Origin: Drosophila pseudoobscura | Lineage: Eukaryota > Arthropoda > Insecta > Diptera > Drosophilidae | Assembly (NCBI RefSeq): GCF_009870125.1 | Contig: NC_046681.1 | Coordinates: 6,089,001-6,153,000, forward strand | DNA length: 64,000 nucleotides | Direction: 5' to 3' | In this document: positions 41,401-52,935 of the stretch, piece after piece | Numbering within the stretch: position 1 is the first letter of the stretch | Layout of the letters: each line of letters opens with the position of its first letter | Position numbers and translations under genes: made by a program | The notes under the pieces: model-generated | What the model was told of the DNA's origin: nothing | Databases searched by the model: none | The model's input: the letters and a program-made list of their open reading frames with translations, nothing else

Positions 41401-41880
41401 ACAGACGACAAAATTCCGCCGCTGCCGCTGCACTTGTCACAGCCACGCCCCAAATCACTGTGCACTCGTGCCGCCCCTCTCTCTCTTCGTCAAGCGTTTC
41501 CCCCTTCAATCTCTCTCTCTCTCTCTCTCTCACTCTCGCACTCTCTCTTCGTCTCCGTGGCATCCATCAGACACTTGAAATGCACTTAAAAGGCAAAAGC
41601 AAAAGCAAAAGCAATGCAAAAAAAGGAAAAACCAGAAAGGAAGATTAAAATGTACGCTACCGAAGCAGAGGATACCCTCTAAGAGATGCCCTCTTGCTGC
41701 TCTCTCTTGAAGGCATACTCCCTACGGATGTACAGGGTACAAATGAAAACTTGAAACAAGCCTTTTGTGCACACACACACAATATAATATCAAGTGACAG
41801 CAGCAGCAGCCACAAGAGCCGCCAAAAACCGCATGAGACACCTGTGTATCCCACTGTGCGCCGCCTTTGCCTCAAACCTC
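38469..41880. other. Gene-free intronic DNA with simple repeats
   Basis: No gene recognised. Repeats include attcc pentamers (about 39808-39850), a GA-rich tract (about 39660-39690 and 40220-40262), a CA run (41379-41402) and a CT run (41511-41531). Confidence 0.5.
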
Positions 41881-41990
41881 CTCCCCCGTAGTGCCCCGTA
41901 GTCCCCCGTAGTCCCCCGTAGTCCCCCGTAGTCCCCCGTAGTCCCCCGCAGTCCCTCGCAGTCCCCCATAGTCCCCCGTAGCCCTCTGAC
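41881..41990 (+). repeat. 10-bp minisatellite, unit GTCCCCCGTA, 11 copies
   Basis: Eleven head-to-tail ten-base units are almost identical in the middle and show single substitutions at the edges (gtgccccgta, gtccctcgca, gtcccccata). The minus-strand open frame over it is a repeat artefact. Confidence 0.9.
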
Positions 41991-42787
41991 TCTGCAACAG
42001 ATGCTGATTAACATTTTGGGCTGGTCTTTGTCTGCTTTAATGAGCGGCTGCCTGGTTTTTAAGCTAAAACACCTTTTGGCGGTTGTCGAAAATCCTTTTT
42101 TTCTTATAGAGAACCTTCAAGGCATTCCCCCCGTAGCTTGTGTAAATTGTAAATGAATAAAATTCAATGTTAAATACAAATATTTATGTTTCATAAACAG
42201 GAAACAGCAAAACAAAATTAAGATTGAATGAATGAAGAAACGAATTGGGCAATTGAAACGGTATAACCTCCAAAAGAGACGATGGGGCGATGGCGAGGGG
42301 GGCACAAAAGAACCGCTAAACAGTTGCCACAACAAAAGCGAAAGACAGCGAAACAGAGAGGCGGAAAAACAGTGGCAGCACTGAAGAGAGGGAAAACCGA
42401 AACGGAACTTGTTTTCCCAAAGAGAGAGAGAGGGAGAGAAGATCTCACCGAGAATTTCTCACACTTAAAACGGCAAAAATGTCGTAAGTGGAAAAGTGTA
42501 CAATGAAAAGAGGTGGCATACGAGCGGAGAGTTGCAAAAGAGCGCGGGGGGGGGGGGCAGAGTGCACCCATGGTGAGAAAAGTCTTGTGGCATTGTCTGC
42601 GTCGTCTGTTGTCGTTGAATATTTAGTTGTCCCATTAACGGATACGCCAGAATCGACCTAGTGACGTCTTTGGCATGACAAAGGCAATGAAACCCAAGTA
42701 ACAGTTGGCGCAGGCCCCAACACCCAGCCGCCCCACACCAAAGCCCATGAACTCTAACCAGAAAATACCCGAGTACTCGCACCAGAG
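41991..42787. other. Gene-free intronic DNA
   Basis: No gene recognised. A GA run lies at about 42420-42440 and a G run of 10 at about 42547-42556. Confidence 0.45.
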
Positions 42788-43060
42788 GAGTGCTGCTAAG
42801 GAGGGGAATCCCAGGGGAACAATGGGGCTGCCAATAAATCAGAAGCAGATATCAGAAGGTGTCGACCCAGCGGTGGGTTTGGTTTCCCCAGGAGCTGCGA
42901 GGAGAGCCAAAAGAAGCGGGAAGTCTGCCACACTAAACTCCTAAAGGGGAAAGCCAGGAGCCACGAAGAGTGCTGTGAAGGAGGGGAATCCCCGAGAAGT
43001 TCTTAACAGGCACTACCATTGGGTCCCCCCAAGAAGCAGATATCATGAGTGCCCTGACTC
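42788..43060 (+). repeat. Diverged tandem duplication, about 180-190 bp unit
   Basis: The phrase gagtgctg..aaggaggggaat occurs at 42788 and 42968 (offset 180), and agaagcagatatca at about 42840 and 43032 (offset 192). The intervening sequence is only partly alignable by eye. Confidence 0.55.
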
Positions 43061-46000
43061 TTTATCTCTCGCCAACAAAGCCAGAAAATGTACTACAAAG
43101 AGGTTCTCAACAGTGATCTTCAAGCGAGGAAACCCTGAAGCTATAAGAACTACTTTGCAGGGAGGAAAACCATAGGAATTCTTACGAATACCCCACCAAA
43201 ACTCACCTTAAGACAAAAGCTACTCGTATTTCTGTGCAAAGCTGATTAAAACTCAAGTTAACAATCAATTAGCAAACATTTACTTAGAGCCATAAAATTC
43301 AACTAAAAATACGCGCATTTACGACTAAAAACTGATTAAAATTTACAGTCCACCGACCAAACCTATCACAATTCGTTCTTATCGATGTCTTTTTGCACTC
43401 GAGTTCACTTTTAGTCAGAGGGAGGACATTCTCTACCACGAAAAGCTGGTTTTATAGGACCGTCGTGTGTACTTTCGAAAAAGATAAAGAAAATTGCAAT
43501 TAATGAAAGAGCAGCGCGACTCCGAAGAACAAGAGAAATCAAACAACGGCTATAAAATAAACGAAAACGACTAGAAATTGTTGGTATGACAGGTTTCCAG
43601 ACTGCTGATAAAGAAGGAGAGATAAGGAATGAACGTAGGGTACACCCCTCTCTCCCTCCCGCTCTCCATCCCTCTCTGTTGCTAATAGATAAGCGGGTAA
43701 ATTGTTTAATTGTAAAACATATAAAAAACATTTTGAAGAGGAGAAAGAAAGGCAAAGGAAAGGCCCTCCTAATCTTTCCAGAGATAAGACCAAGAGCCTC
43801 CCCTCGTTTGCCGAGAAAACACACTCAAAAATTAATCCAACAAAAACCAAAACACAACAACAACTCGAAACGACCTTGGCTAATAAAAAACAATGCACAA
43901 TCGGATTTTAAATTTGTTAAAATAACCAACCAACAATAAAGCGTCTGGCATGCAAATTTACTTTTGGCCGCTGTGCTCATTAAGACAAAAACAAAAAGAA
44001 GTTCAAACAAATTTTGTATGTTAAATAAACATAAACTTTAACTTGAACGTTAAATATAGAGCATAGACACCATAGGGGGGCGGATACCATAGCGGATCCC
44101 TTAGATTATGGCCACCAAAACTTCGTTGGATCATCCGGGCCATCAAGCAGCTTTGTAGAACTCCCATACCCCTTCAAGAGAGGGTATTACATTCCATATA
44201 ACAGAAACACTAAAACTTGTTTTTTTTGGGGGCGAGTGCAAAAGCACCCGAAAACCCCAGAGACAATCAAACGGAATTCGAATTTCAAATCACATGCAAA
44301 TTAGTTCAAGAAAAAAAAGAAACAGCAACAGAAACGAGAAACAGAGCGTAAAACAGAGCCCGCAATAGAGGAAGGGCAGCCAAAGAGCACGCCGGATAAT
44401 CAATAATTAGTGAATCAATCCAAAAAATACAACTTATGAATAGATCTCTCAGAGCCAAGAGTTTTCAAATTGTAAAGAATCGGAAATCAAATGAAATGAA
44501 AGTCAATTGGAGATATTTTTGCTATAAATAAATATTAGAAATCCAAAATGGGGCTATCTATCGATGCATTATAACCCTTTTGAAGGGAGAAAACTATATG
44601 TTTTTTATGGTTTTCCTCCTTTAAATTATGATACTTTTCGAGCCAAGAATGTAAGTAATCTTTTATCTATTATTATCTATCTATTAGTAATCTATTTTAT
44701 AGGAAAATGTACTTAGAGGCGAGAACTACCCAAATAAAATCCTAAATCTTAAATACTCTCATGTCAGTTGTATTTTTATAGCGCCCTAATGAAGACCCTA
44801 AGATCCCGGGACTTTAGATCTTTCGATATTCCTTAAGATATTTCCATTAAAAATTCTGTTCAGCTTCGAAGAACGTCGGTTGGCCAACAGATTTCCTTAT
44901 CCCCTTATAATTTTCTTATTACACAATAACAAAATAAATTTCCGCTCCATTTATATTTTATAGTAAAGCATTACATGACTCACAAAACTATTTTTTATTT
45001 ATAAGAAATAAATACATTTCATGGAACTGAGGAAAAGGCAACTTCTCAATGAATAAGAACGGAAGTACATCGAAAGATCTTAATGGCACATTAATTACAA
45101 GTAAATAAGTTATTTTAAGAACTTAATTCGGAATATCAGAGCTTCGGATTTACATTTTATAAGTGGATCACCTTTTAGATGTTTGTACAAAATGGTCAAG
45201 GATAATCAAAAGAAAGATTAAAAGCCCTCAGCATTTCTTGAGCATACTTAAACCTGAAAACATTAATTTAATTAAACTATTATTAAAATAAACGAATTTA
45301 TCTAATAGCAGCTATTAAACAGCAGAGCTGAAGGCCCTAGTAGCCAGTGCTCGAATATTTTTTTAAAATTAAATTAAATGAAATAAATAACAAAATTCCC
45401 TAGATTTAAATCTATTTTCGCAGGATTTTGTAGAGAAATTCGGGATAGGAAACTATTTCGAGCATCTTAAATAATCCATGGCCCAAAATGATTTCAAAGT
45501 TTATAAACCTTCAGGCAAGGAAAAGTAAAACATAAAAATGAAATAAATACCCCCTAGCCCCTCTTTTATTTCTAAGAAAAAGTTCTTGAAGCCGCCCGAA
45601 AAAGCCCCACAAAGACCGCCTGATGAAATAACTGCCAACTAAAATAAAAATGATATAATAGTGGTGGTGGTTCCCACCCCCCCGCCTTTCTGGGCCGGAA
45701 CCAGAGGCCCAAGCACGCGTCCCCCTTCCTCCGCCTTCGTCTCCGTCTCCGCCTCGGCAACCACTGACCACCCGCGCATATCTCCCGTCCTTCCCAGCCC
45801 ACAAGCGAAGCGTAACGGCGCCGAGAAGCGGAAGAAGCAGCCGAAGAAACAGAAGAAGAAAGAGCCAGCCCCTCTGCCGCTCTGCCGCTGTCTCCCTCCC
45901 ACTCTTCAGCCCACTCTCGGCGGGTCTTCCTCTCTCCCTCTCCCACTCTTTGAAAGTAAATTTTTATCAACCGCAAAAGCCTAAAAATAAACTGAAATCA

Positions 46001-47018
46001 ACACAAAAATGCAATGAAATACGAAAAAAACACGAAAGGAAATCAAAGTTCGCAGAGAACGAAGTTTTTGATACCCTGGAAGAGAGGAGGATATAAGAAA
46101 AAAGCTAACAATACCCTGGAAAGACAATAATGTGTAATCTAGATATTTAGATTACTTTCCACTTCAACTCCACTTTTCAATATATTCCCGGAATATTTAT
46201 TTAATTATTTATTTTATTCTTCCTTTGTATGGGCCAGTCCTTTCCCCTAAACCCACAACTCTCTCTCTCTCTCTCCAAAAAATACCAAAACCAAACCGAG
46301 AAAAAGGCGGCAAGGAAATGAGCAAATATGCAAATTAGAGGCGAGTGTAGGACTTGGGAGAGTGGCGTGGCTGTGGCTGTGGCAGTGGCTCCCCGTCTTT
46401 CTGTCTGTCTTGTAGTGCAGTGTAAACGGTCTTAAAGTTCAGTGCCCCCCCTTTTTTTAGGGAATGATGTAAACTTTTGAGGGGGAGAGGATGGGGAATG
46501 GGGAGATTATCCAACGAAACGTAACAAAAAAAACAAAGGGGAAGGAGAAGGCAGGGGAGGAGGAATGTTGACCCACAAACAAAAATAATTGATTTTACTG
46601 CGGATACCACAAGACCCCTACGGAAGGCCCCCCCCTGCTATCTTTTCTTGCTCGAAATTCTCTTTTATTTTTTTGCTTTTGGGTGTTTTTTTTTTAATGT
46701 AATTTACATGTCAACCCCCGAAAGTTGTTACACCTGTCCTGTGGGGCACACGAGGCATGTGGCACGCGTCAATTCCAGGAACCAAACGAGGCGTGTCGCC
46801 CACAGGTGAGTCGAGAGAGAGTGGAGTGGGGGGGGGACACATCGAGAAGAAAAACTCATTTGACGCGTGGCCGGCACACGATGGAAAAACTCAACTAATT
46901 TGCTGTTTAAACATCACAAAGTTGTTGTAGAAAATCAATAAGTTGTTGGTTCCTTTAGTTGTTTTGTAGTTGTTTGGGGTTTGGGGTTTGGGGTGGTTTC
47001 GGAGTGGTTCATAGGAGC
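43061..47018. other. Gene-free intronic DNA
   Basis: No gene recognised. Open frames at 43411-43939 and 45511-45984 are low-complexity (Arg-, Pro- or Lys-rich) and overlap one another on both strands, as expected of chance. Confidence 0.45.
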
Positions 47019-47021
47019 TTA

Positions 47022-47774
47022 GGGCTCGCGCACACTGTTGCTGAAAGCGGAGCTGAAAGCGGAGCTGAAATCAAAGCTGAAAGCTCAGCTGATCTGAGAG
47101 CTTTTCTCAGGCAGAATCAGCTTGCAGGTGCGTACACTGTCGGCTGATCTGATTGCTGAAAGCTGAAAACCACTGCCTCCCTTTGTCTATCTCCTTAAGT
47201 GGCATCAATAGATATCATTATAATTATTATTATTATATTGTTAATGAATTATTACTTCACAGCACGTACAGTAGCCAGACGGAAGTTTTCTTCTTTCTTT
47301 TGTATTTTAACCACATTTCCGCTGAGTTTGTATTCGTATTACTTTTATTTTACGAATTATTACATTTTTACATTACATTGGTAATGGTAAATAATAAAAC
47401 TTTTTTGCCCAATTCATCGCCTTCATAGAAATTATAGAAATAAAACTATTATTCAAATATGTTTAATAGTCCCGCTTATTCCCCAGCGCTGGGTTTACCG
47501 TAATTTCGCTTAAAAATGTTTTGCAGCCCATTTTCGATCACTTATGAACCAATACACTTGAACAAAATCAGCAATCAGCTTGCTGAAAAAACAAACATGC
47601 TTGATCGATCAAACTAAGCTGAGCTGATTTGAGCGAGCTTTTTCAGCTTTCAGCTCAGCTCAGTCTGCAATGTGCGCACTTGCACCGGTGCAGTGTGTTT
47701 GTTTTTTCAGAGCTGAAAAATAAGCTTTCAGCTCTGCTTTCAGCTCCGCTTTCAGCAACAGTGTGCGCGAGCCC
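47022..47774. mobile_element. Non-autonomous DNA transposon (MITE), probably PIF/Harbinger-type
   Basis: The ends are inverted repeats. From 47022 inward, and from 47774 inward on the opposite strand, 39 bases beginning GGGCTCGCGCACACTGTTGC match exactly, with a few more matches beyond. The element is flanked by a 3-bp direct repeat TTA (47019-47021 and 47775-47777), and TWA targets with GGG-type termini are typical of PIF/Harbinger. The ends contain 12-bp subrepeats of GCTGAAAGCGGA. A second, degenerate copy of the terminal sequence lies inside each end (about 47128-47170 and 47620-47690). There is no transposase ORF, so mobilisation would need a source element elsewhere. The near-perfect ends suggest a fairly recent insertion. 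Confidence 0.8.
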
Positions 47775-47777
47775 TTA

Positions 47778-50577
47778 TGGATGGTTCGGTAGTGCCTTTG
47801 GGTGGGTTTCCTTGATGGTCAGGAAATGCCAAGTGACTTGTTTTTGCCTTTGAGGCACAGAGAGGCAAAAGCAGAGAGGCAGAAAGCAGAAAGAAGGAAA
47901 AATGTAACATTTATACGGAAGTCGGAAACACTTTTTCCACATGCCACAAGCAAAAGATGATGTGTGTTCGGGGCGTACATAATGATGATGATAGCCGAAC
48001 GATTAATGTAGGTCTTGGGCGATAATGAAAGAGTGCCCTGCTCTGAGAAAGAGCAGACCCTGAAGGGTTAGACTTAGAAATGAATGAATGGGGAAAAATA
48101 TATTTAGAAAGAGGCGATAAAGACGACAAGAGATTGGTTTAGAAAGAGATTAGGATCATTCTTTAGGGAAATCTTGAGATACATAAAGACGGGGAATAAA
48201 TTAATTTTTAATACATTTCTGATACTTCTTACTACAAGCTTTCTCTTAGGGAAAATATCTCGAAAAATCTATCAAATCATTTCTATATAAAGACTACCTT
48301 TCATATATGAATCTAAACATTTCCTCGATCTACATTTCTTTGAATTGAAAAATTCCTTTCTTTCGAAATACATTTGGCTGTAGATTTGCATATTAATAAA
48401 TAAATAAATATATATTTTTCTGCCAAACAATCGACAGAAAAGAAAGCCACTTGTGCAATTATCATAACAATCCACGCCCACGCACACACGCCCACGCGTG
48501 CCGTACCGCACTTTATATTTATATTTTATATTTTTATTTCACTTTTTTGGGGTCCATCACAAATCAAGAAATACAAAAGTTTCACAAGAAAACTAAGCTT
48601 TTCTGCAACAACAACAAAAAAAAAGAGGAAGAAAGAAAGAAAAGAAAGCAAATATCCAACAAGTATCTGTATCTGTATCTGTATCTTTTCTTTATAGAGG
48701 AGACATGTTCCAGCTGTTCTTTTGTGTATTTCTGTGTCTGCTTCTCACTCTTTTGTATCTCGTTTGGGCTTTTGGCAAGTTTCTTTCAGCGAAGGCGCTT
48801 TGAACTTGAATTGCGCACAAATACAGATACAGATACAGATGCAGCTACACAGTGAGAGATACTCAGATACATTGGATACATTGCGGGCTCATAAAATGGG
48901 AATTGTTTGGGTGTTTGCTTTCCATCTTCTAACGCGACATTCAAATCGCCAAATGCTGTCCAACTGGTTCGGTGAGCTCTCCCTCTCCCCCCCTCCTCCT
49001 CCTCCTCCTCCTCCTCCTCCTCCTCCTCTCTCTCTCTCCCCGCCTCTCTTTCTCTCTGTATGTGTGTGTGTCTCTGTATTTCCTATAGATCTTTCTTCTC
49101 TCGTTCCTTCTGGCCCTAACTAGCCCTGGGAATTGGGTTGGCTCTCCTCCGAGTGCTTTGAACCCCCGCTCATTAGTCGAAAAAGTAAAGGAAAAGGAAT
49201 TAATACTCGTACTGCAAGCTTTGTTCAATCAAAAGTATCTGTATCTGGTGTAATGGCAATTCTCGTGTGTCATTTGAGCATTTTAGAGCAAAATAATTAA
49301 GCAATTTAATTGCAAAAAATGAACGGAATCGGAATCGGGTCCAAGGCTGAAACCATGTCCACAAATTGATCTTTTCCGGCAAAAAGCGACAAAATTCTTG
49401 GGTAAGGTTTAGGCCTTAAATCCTATAGATATCATTAAAATTACTACGACTACTGTCTAGTGTCTACTGTCCTTTCGCCTAGATGAATTCTATCTCCAAA
49501 AATCATTCCCCTACCTCACACGCTTCATATTTCCAATCTAAACCACATTATTTATCTAAATCCCAACTTAAATTTCCATTTAATATAATAAAATATACTT
49601 TAAACCCAAAAACTCTCTCCATATCTGTAGTATCTGTAACTGTATCTGTATCTGGTAGTGGTGGCACCCAACCCACATATGCAATGTGAAAAATATGAAT
49701 CTAATTGAATGCATCCTCATTAGAACCCGCGCACCATCATTACGAGCATCCCATCCTCTCCTCTCCTCCTCCACCACCAGACGGACTCCCATCCCCTCCC
49801 CACCCTTCCCGAGCGAGCAATTTCAGGGTTGCCATCCCTCTGATTGGCGCTGATTTGCTTTGATTTGATTATGGCAAACATTTTTCGCACTTGACAACCG
49901 TTTTGGGTGCACGAAAATTGAAATGCTGATGCTCGTTGCCTCGTACTCGCCTCGCACTTCCATGGAATTGCTCGTTTCAGGCTTAGGGGCTCAGACAGGG
50001 CCCCAAGGCAAAGGGCCGTGGCCGTGGAGCAGGCAAAGAACCCATCGAAGGGCTCTAGAGCAGATGAGGCATCCCACTGCTACTCTATTTTTAGCCAACT
50101 CTCTCGTCCGTTGAACATATTTTACAGGTTAAGCCCCAGGACTGAGTGCCTCATCGCATATGTGACGCGCGGATTCGCCTTGCGGATTTGGCAGGCATAA
50201 CAAATTAGCCTCCGCATCTCGTAAGATCCATGGGTCCCCTGGGATGGGGGTTTGAATATAAATTTAGACGTTAACGGCGATACGAAAAGGTGGGGGAGTC
50301 CACAAAAAGATGATATAATGCGTATTTAATGACACAACTGATTACAAAACCGTGGGAGTGTGGATAATAAAGGTCATTGAAACAGAAATAATTTATCTGT
50401 ATACCTAGACTTTCCACCTTTATTTTATACTTGAGAACCTTCCCAACAATCATACGAGTATATGTAATATTTCTATCGTGCACTGCACTTCCTCTCTCGT
50501 TTGGCAAGACCCATTATTAGCCTTCCCCCTCGCATACATGTAATCACAATTACAGTTATCTTTTTGCAAAAACTCAC
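47778..50577. other. Gene-free intronic DNA with TATCTG and CTC repeats
   Basis: No gene recognised. TATCTG hexamers occur at about 48665-48690, in inverted orientation (cagata) at about 48820-48842, and again at about 49228-49240 and 49620-49655. A CTC run lies at 48992-49028. Confidence 0.5.
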
Positions 50578-50950
50578 CTTGTATTTCGAAAGAGACGAAA
50601 CACGAACAATGTTCACACAAAATTCCCGTTTTGTGGGCAGCAACGTTGTCGCTACGAGCAGCAGCTGATTGAATGGCGAGGGCGAAACGTAGACAAACAG
50701 AAATCAAATATTAAAACACACTACTTTTTGTATTTTGCACAAACAAACAAACAAACAAAAACAACAGCAGCAGCAAACAACAACAGTACGAGCGGAATGC
50801 AAATTTAAAATGCAATGCGATAGAAACAGCAACAAGAAACGAAAGAAATCTGGATCGCCGAAGCGTTGATGCCCTTGCAAAACTATTGTTCTTCTCGCAG
50901 TGAATAATTTCCATCGAAAAAGCGAGACAGACAAACAGAGCCGTTTGTTT
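50578..50950 (-). other. Candidate noncoding first exon of the EEIG1-like gene
   Basis: On the minus strand a good donor (AAG then GTGAGT) ends an exon at 50578. The sequence upstream of it has the texture of a Drosophila 5'UTR: CAA/GTTT-rich, no long frame, and phrases such as tcgtgtttcgtctctttcg. It would splice to the strong acceptor at about 4000 in front of the first coding exon. The 5' end is not defined; 50950 is a rough limit. Another minus-strand transcript could own this exon. Confidence 0.35.
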
Positions 50951-51125
50951 CATGAATTTTGTATACTCAATAGACTAGGAAATGCCTCCTTCTTTCAGAT
51001 GTGCAAACTGTTAATCAAAATAGGTGTACTGTTTCTGCAAGGGCAGCGACTACGTCAGTGGGCAGGCAGTCCCCGTTCGACTTCTCAATGAGCATAAAAA
51101 TCGAACTAGGTGGCAGCGCTGATTC

Positions 51126-51146
51126 TGCTCTCTCTCTCTCGCTCTT
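51126..51146 (-). promoter_or_regulatory. GAGA-type (GA repeat) sites near the presumed promoter
   Basis: A GAGAG run on the minus strand lies about 180 bp upstream of the candidate noncoding exon. GAGA-factor (Trl) sites are common at Drosophila promoters. No TATA box or clear initiator could be assigned. Confidence 0.3.
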
Positions 51147-51969
51147 TCCCCTTTGGGCGTCGTATGTACGCTTTGTTGTTGTTTTTGCATAGTATTTTAG
51201 TCACATTTTGTTGTGTTCAAAAAGAGTTAGATTGTTGTTGATAAAAATTTCAACAATTGCCAAAATATAAGATTTCAGCCACACGCTTCTCTTGCTGCCG
51301 TTGTTGTTGTTGCTGGGTTTTCCACTTCCACTTTGCGTTTCGTGAGGGGAGAGAGAGAGGCTGGCAGAATGAATGAAAGAGTGTGTGAGTGAGAGAGTGG
51401 CAGATGAACACCCTGCGTCCCCCCCTGCAACGAAAACGCAATTTGGTTTTTCCTGCTTCGCACTTGTTAAAATTTTCGGGCCAAACACATTTGCATAGTA
51501 TAGAATTCTAGGCTCGTTTCAGATGTCATCACTTTAATTAACATTTTTCTGGTGAAAAGGCTCGGCCCAACACCAACGCACGGACACACTGAGACACAAA
51601 AACACACGCACGTAAAACGACGCCGTGCTGCGACGCTGGATTCAGCTGCTTCTTACCAAAAAGGCCACAAAACCCCGGACTCGCTGGGCTTTCTTATGTT
51701 TTTGTCACTGTATTTGATTTCACTTGGCTCTTGTTTGATTGTTTAATTGGCCACAGAAACGATTTATTCATGTGCCACCCACGCACGCCCGACGACCAAG
51801 TTGGGGAATGTTCATACGTTTTATTTGTTGCAATATCTTAAAATGTTTTGCGGGAAACATCAACTTCCGTAAAAAATTCGACACTAATCCGTCGTTTCTT
51901 CGGTCGCGGCGGAATTTTTAGTGAGAGCAAAATTTGCGTTTCCACCAGAAAGATACCGTCCGACCATCT

Positions 51970-52440
51970 GAAATATACCGTCTCGTTTTAAAAATATACC
52001 GTAAATATACTGACGAAGTCAAGTTCTGTTATACATATTATTCGTTTTTGATATTCCGTCCATTATTACTAGCTATATAGAACATTTAGCCATGCCCACA
52101 TAATTTTATACAATTGATGAATCAATTTTCTATTTAACTGGTATATTCTTAATACTTGCTTTTATTTTATTTTGCGTAAAAAAAGGTTTTAGCGAAATAA
52201 GTAAAAAAAAAGACAAGTAGCGAAATAGGTCAATTAAAACAGACGAAAAAGGAAATTGCTCAATTTTGATATTCCATTGAATAATGCTGACTAACTAAAT
52301 CTCTCAGCACGGCCCACATAGTTTTATCCCATTGATGAATACATTTTCTACAAGATTGGATATTTTTTAATCCTTGCTTTTATTATATTTATTGTAAAAA
52401 AAATGTTTAAACGAAAAAGTTCAACAAAAAAAGAAGCCGT
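51970..52440 (+). repeat. Tandem duplication (218-bp period) upstream of ATPAF2
   Basis: The segment starting ttttgatattcc recurs at 52046 and 52264. Landmarks gcccacata.ttttat, ttgatgaat, cttgcttttatt and gtaaaaaaa recur at the same 216-218-bp offset. The copy-1 head (51970-52045) contains paired atataccgt motifs, and this head recurs alone at 52827-52907. Confidence 0.75.
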
Positions 52441-52826
52441 AGTAGCCATATTTTGTTAATTTTATATGAGACTATAAATATTGATATGAAGATAAAACGT
52501 AACTAATAAAAACCTTTTCTCAAATTGACATTTTTTAGACATATTCATGTATATGATGAGTGATGAGTATATGATTTCGAACCTGATACCTATTCTTGGT
52601 CTCTGCAAGAAGACAATAAGCTTTAAAATATCGCTGATGTATTGAAAATAATATTAAATAATATTGTATAATATTAAAATATATTGAAAATAAATTGTTT
52701 TTGCCTGGGATGACAAACATATTCACAATTCTATAACATCCATTTCCCCCAGGGTATGTGTGCATGGAATGGGACTCATTGTTGTCAACCGGTTATTACA
52801 GATTCTACCCGATTCAAATAAATACC

Positions 52827-52907
52827 AAAATATACGGTCTCATTTAAAAAATAAACCGTAAATATACTGACGTTCAAGTTCTATTTACATATTCCTCGTT
52901 TTTGATC
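52827..52907 (+). repeat. Second copy of the atataccgt-rich head, just before ATPAF2
   Basis: Matches 51970-52050 with scattered substitutions: tctc.tttaaaaa, taccgtaaatatactgacg, caagttct, and ttacatatt.ctcgtttttgat. It ends 28 bp before the ATPAF2 start codon, so it lies in its promoter or 5'UTR. Confidence 0.75.
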
Positions 52908-52935
52908 TTCAAATTTCATTTACTTTTAAATAGAA

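Noticed and set aside
43411..43939. Overlapping frames of 117-137 codons on both strands
   Set aside because: Mutually overlapping, low-complexity, Lys/Ser/Leu-biased. No family resemblance.
45511..45984. Overlapping Pro/Lys- and Arg/Gly-rich frames
   Set aside because: Composition reflects a GC-rich, repeat-like stretch. Both strands are equally open.
48665..48842. Inverted TATCTG/CAGATA hexamer tracts that could pair
   Set aside because: Simple repeats on both strands can pair trivially. No stable unique hairpin or miRNA-like structure is evident.
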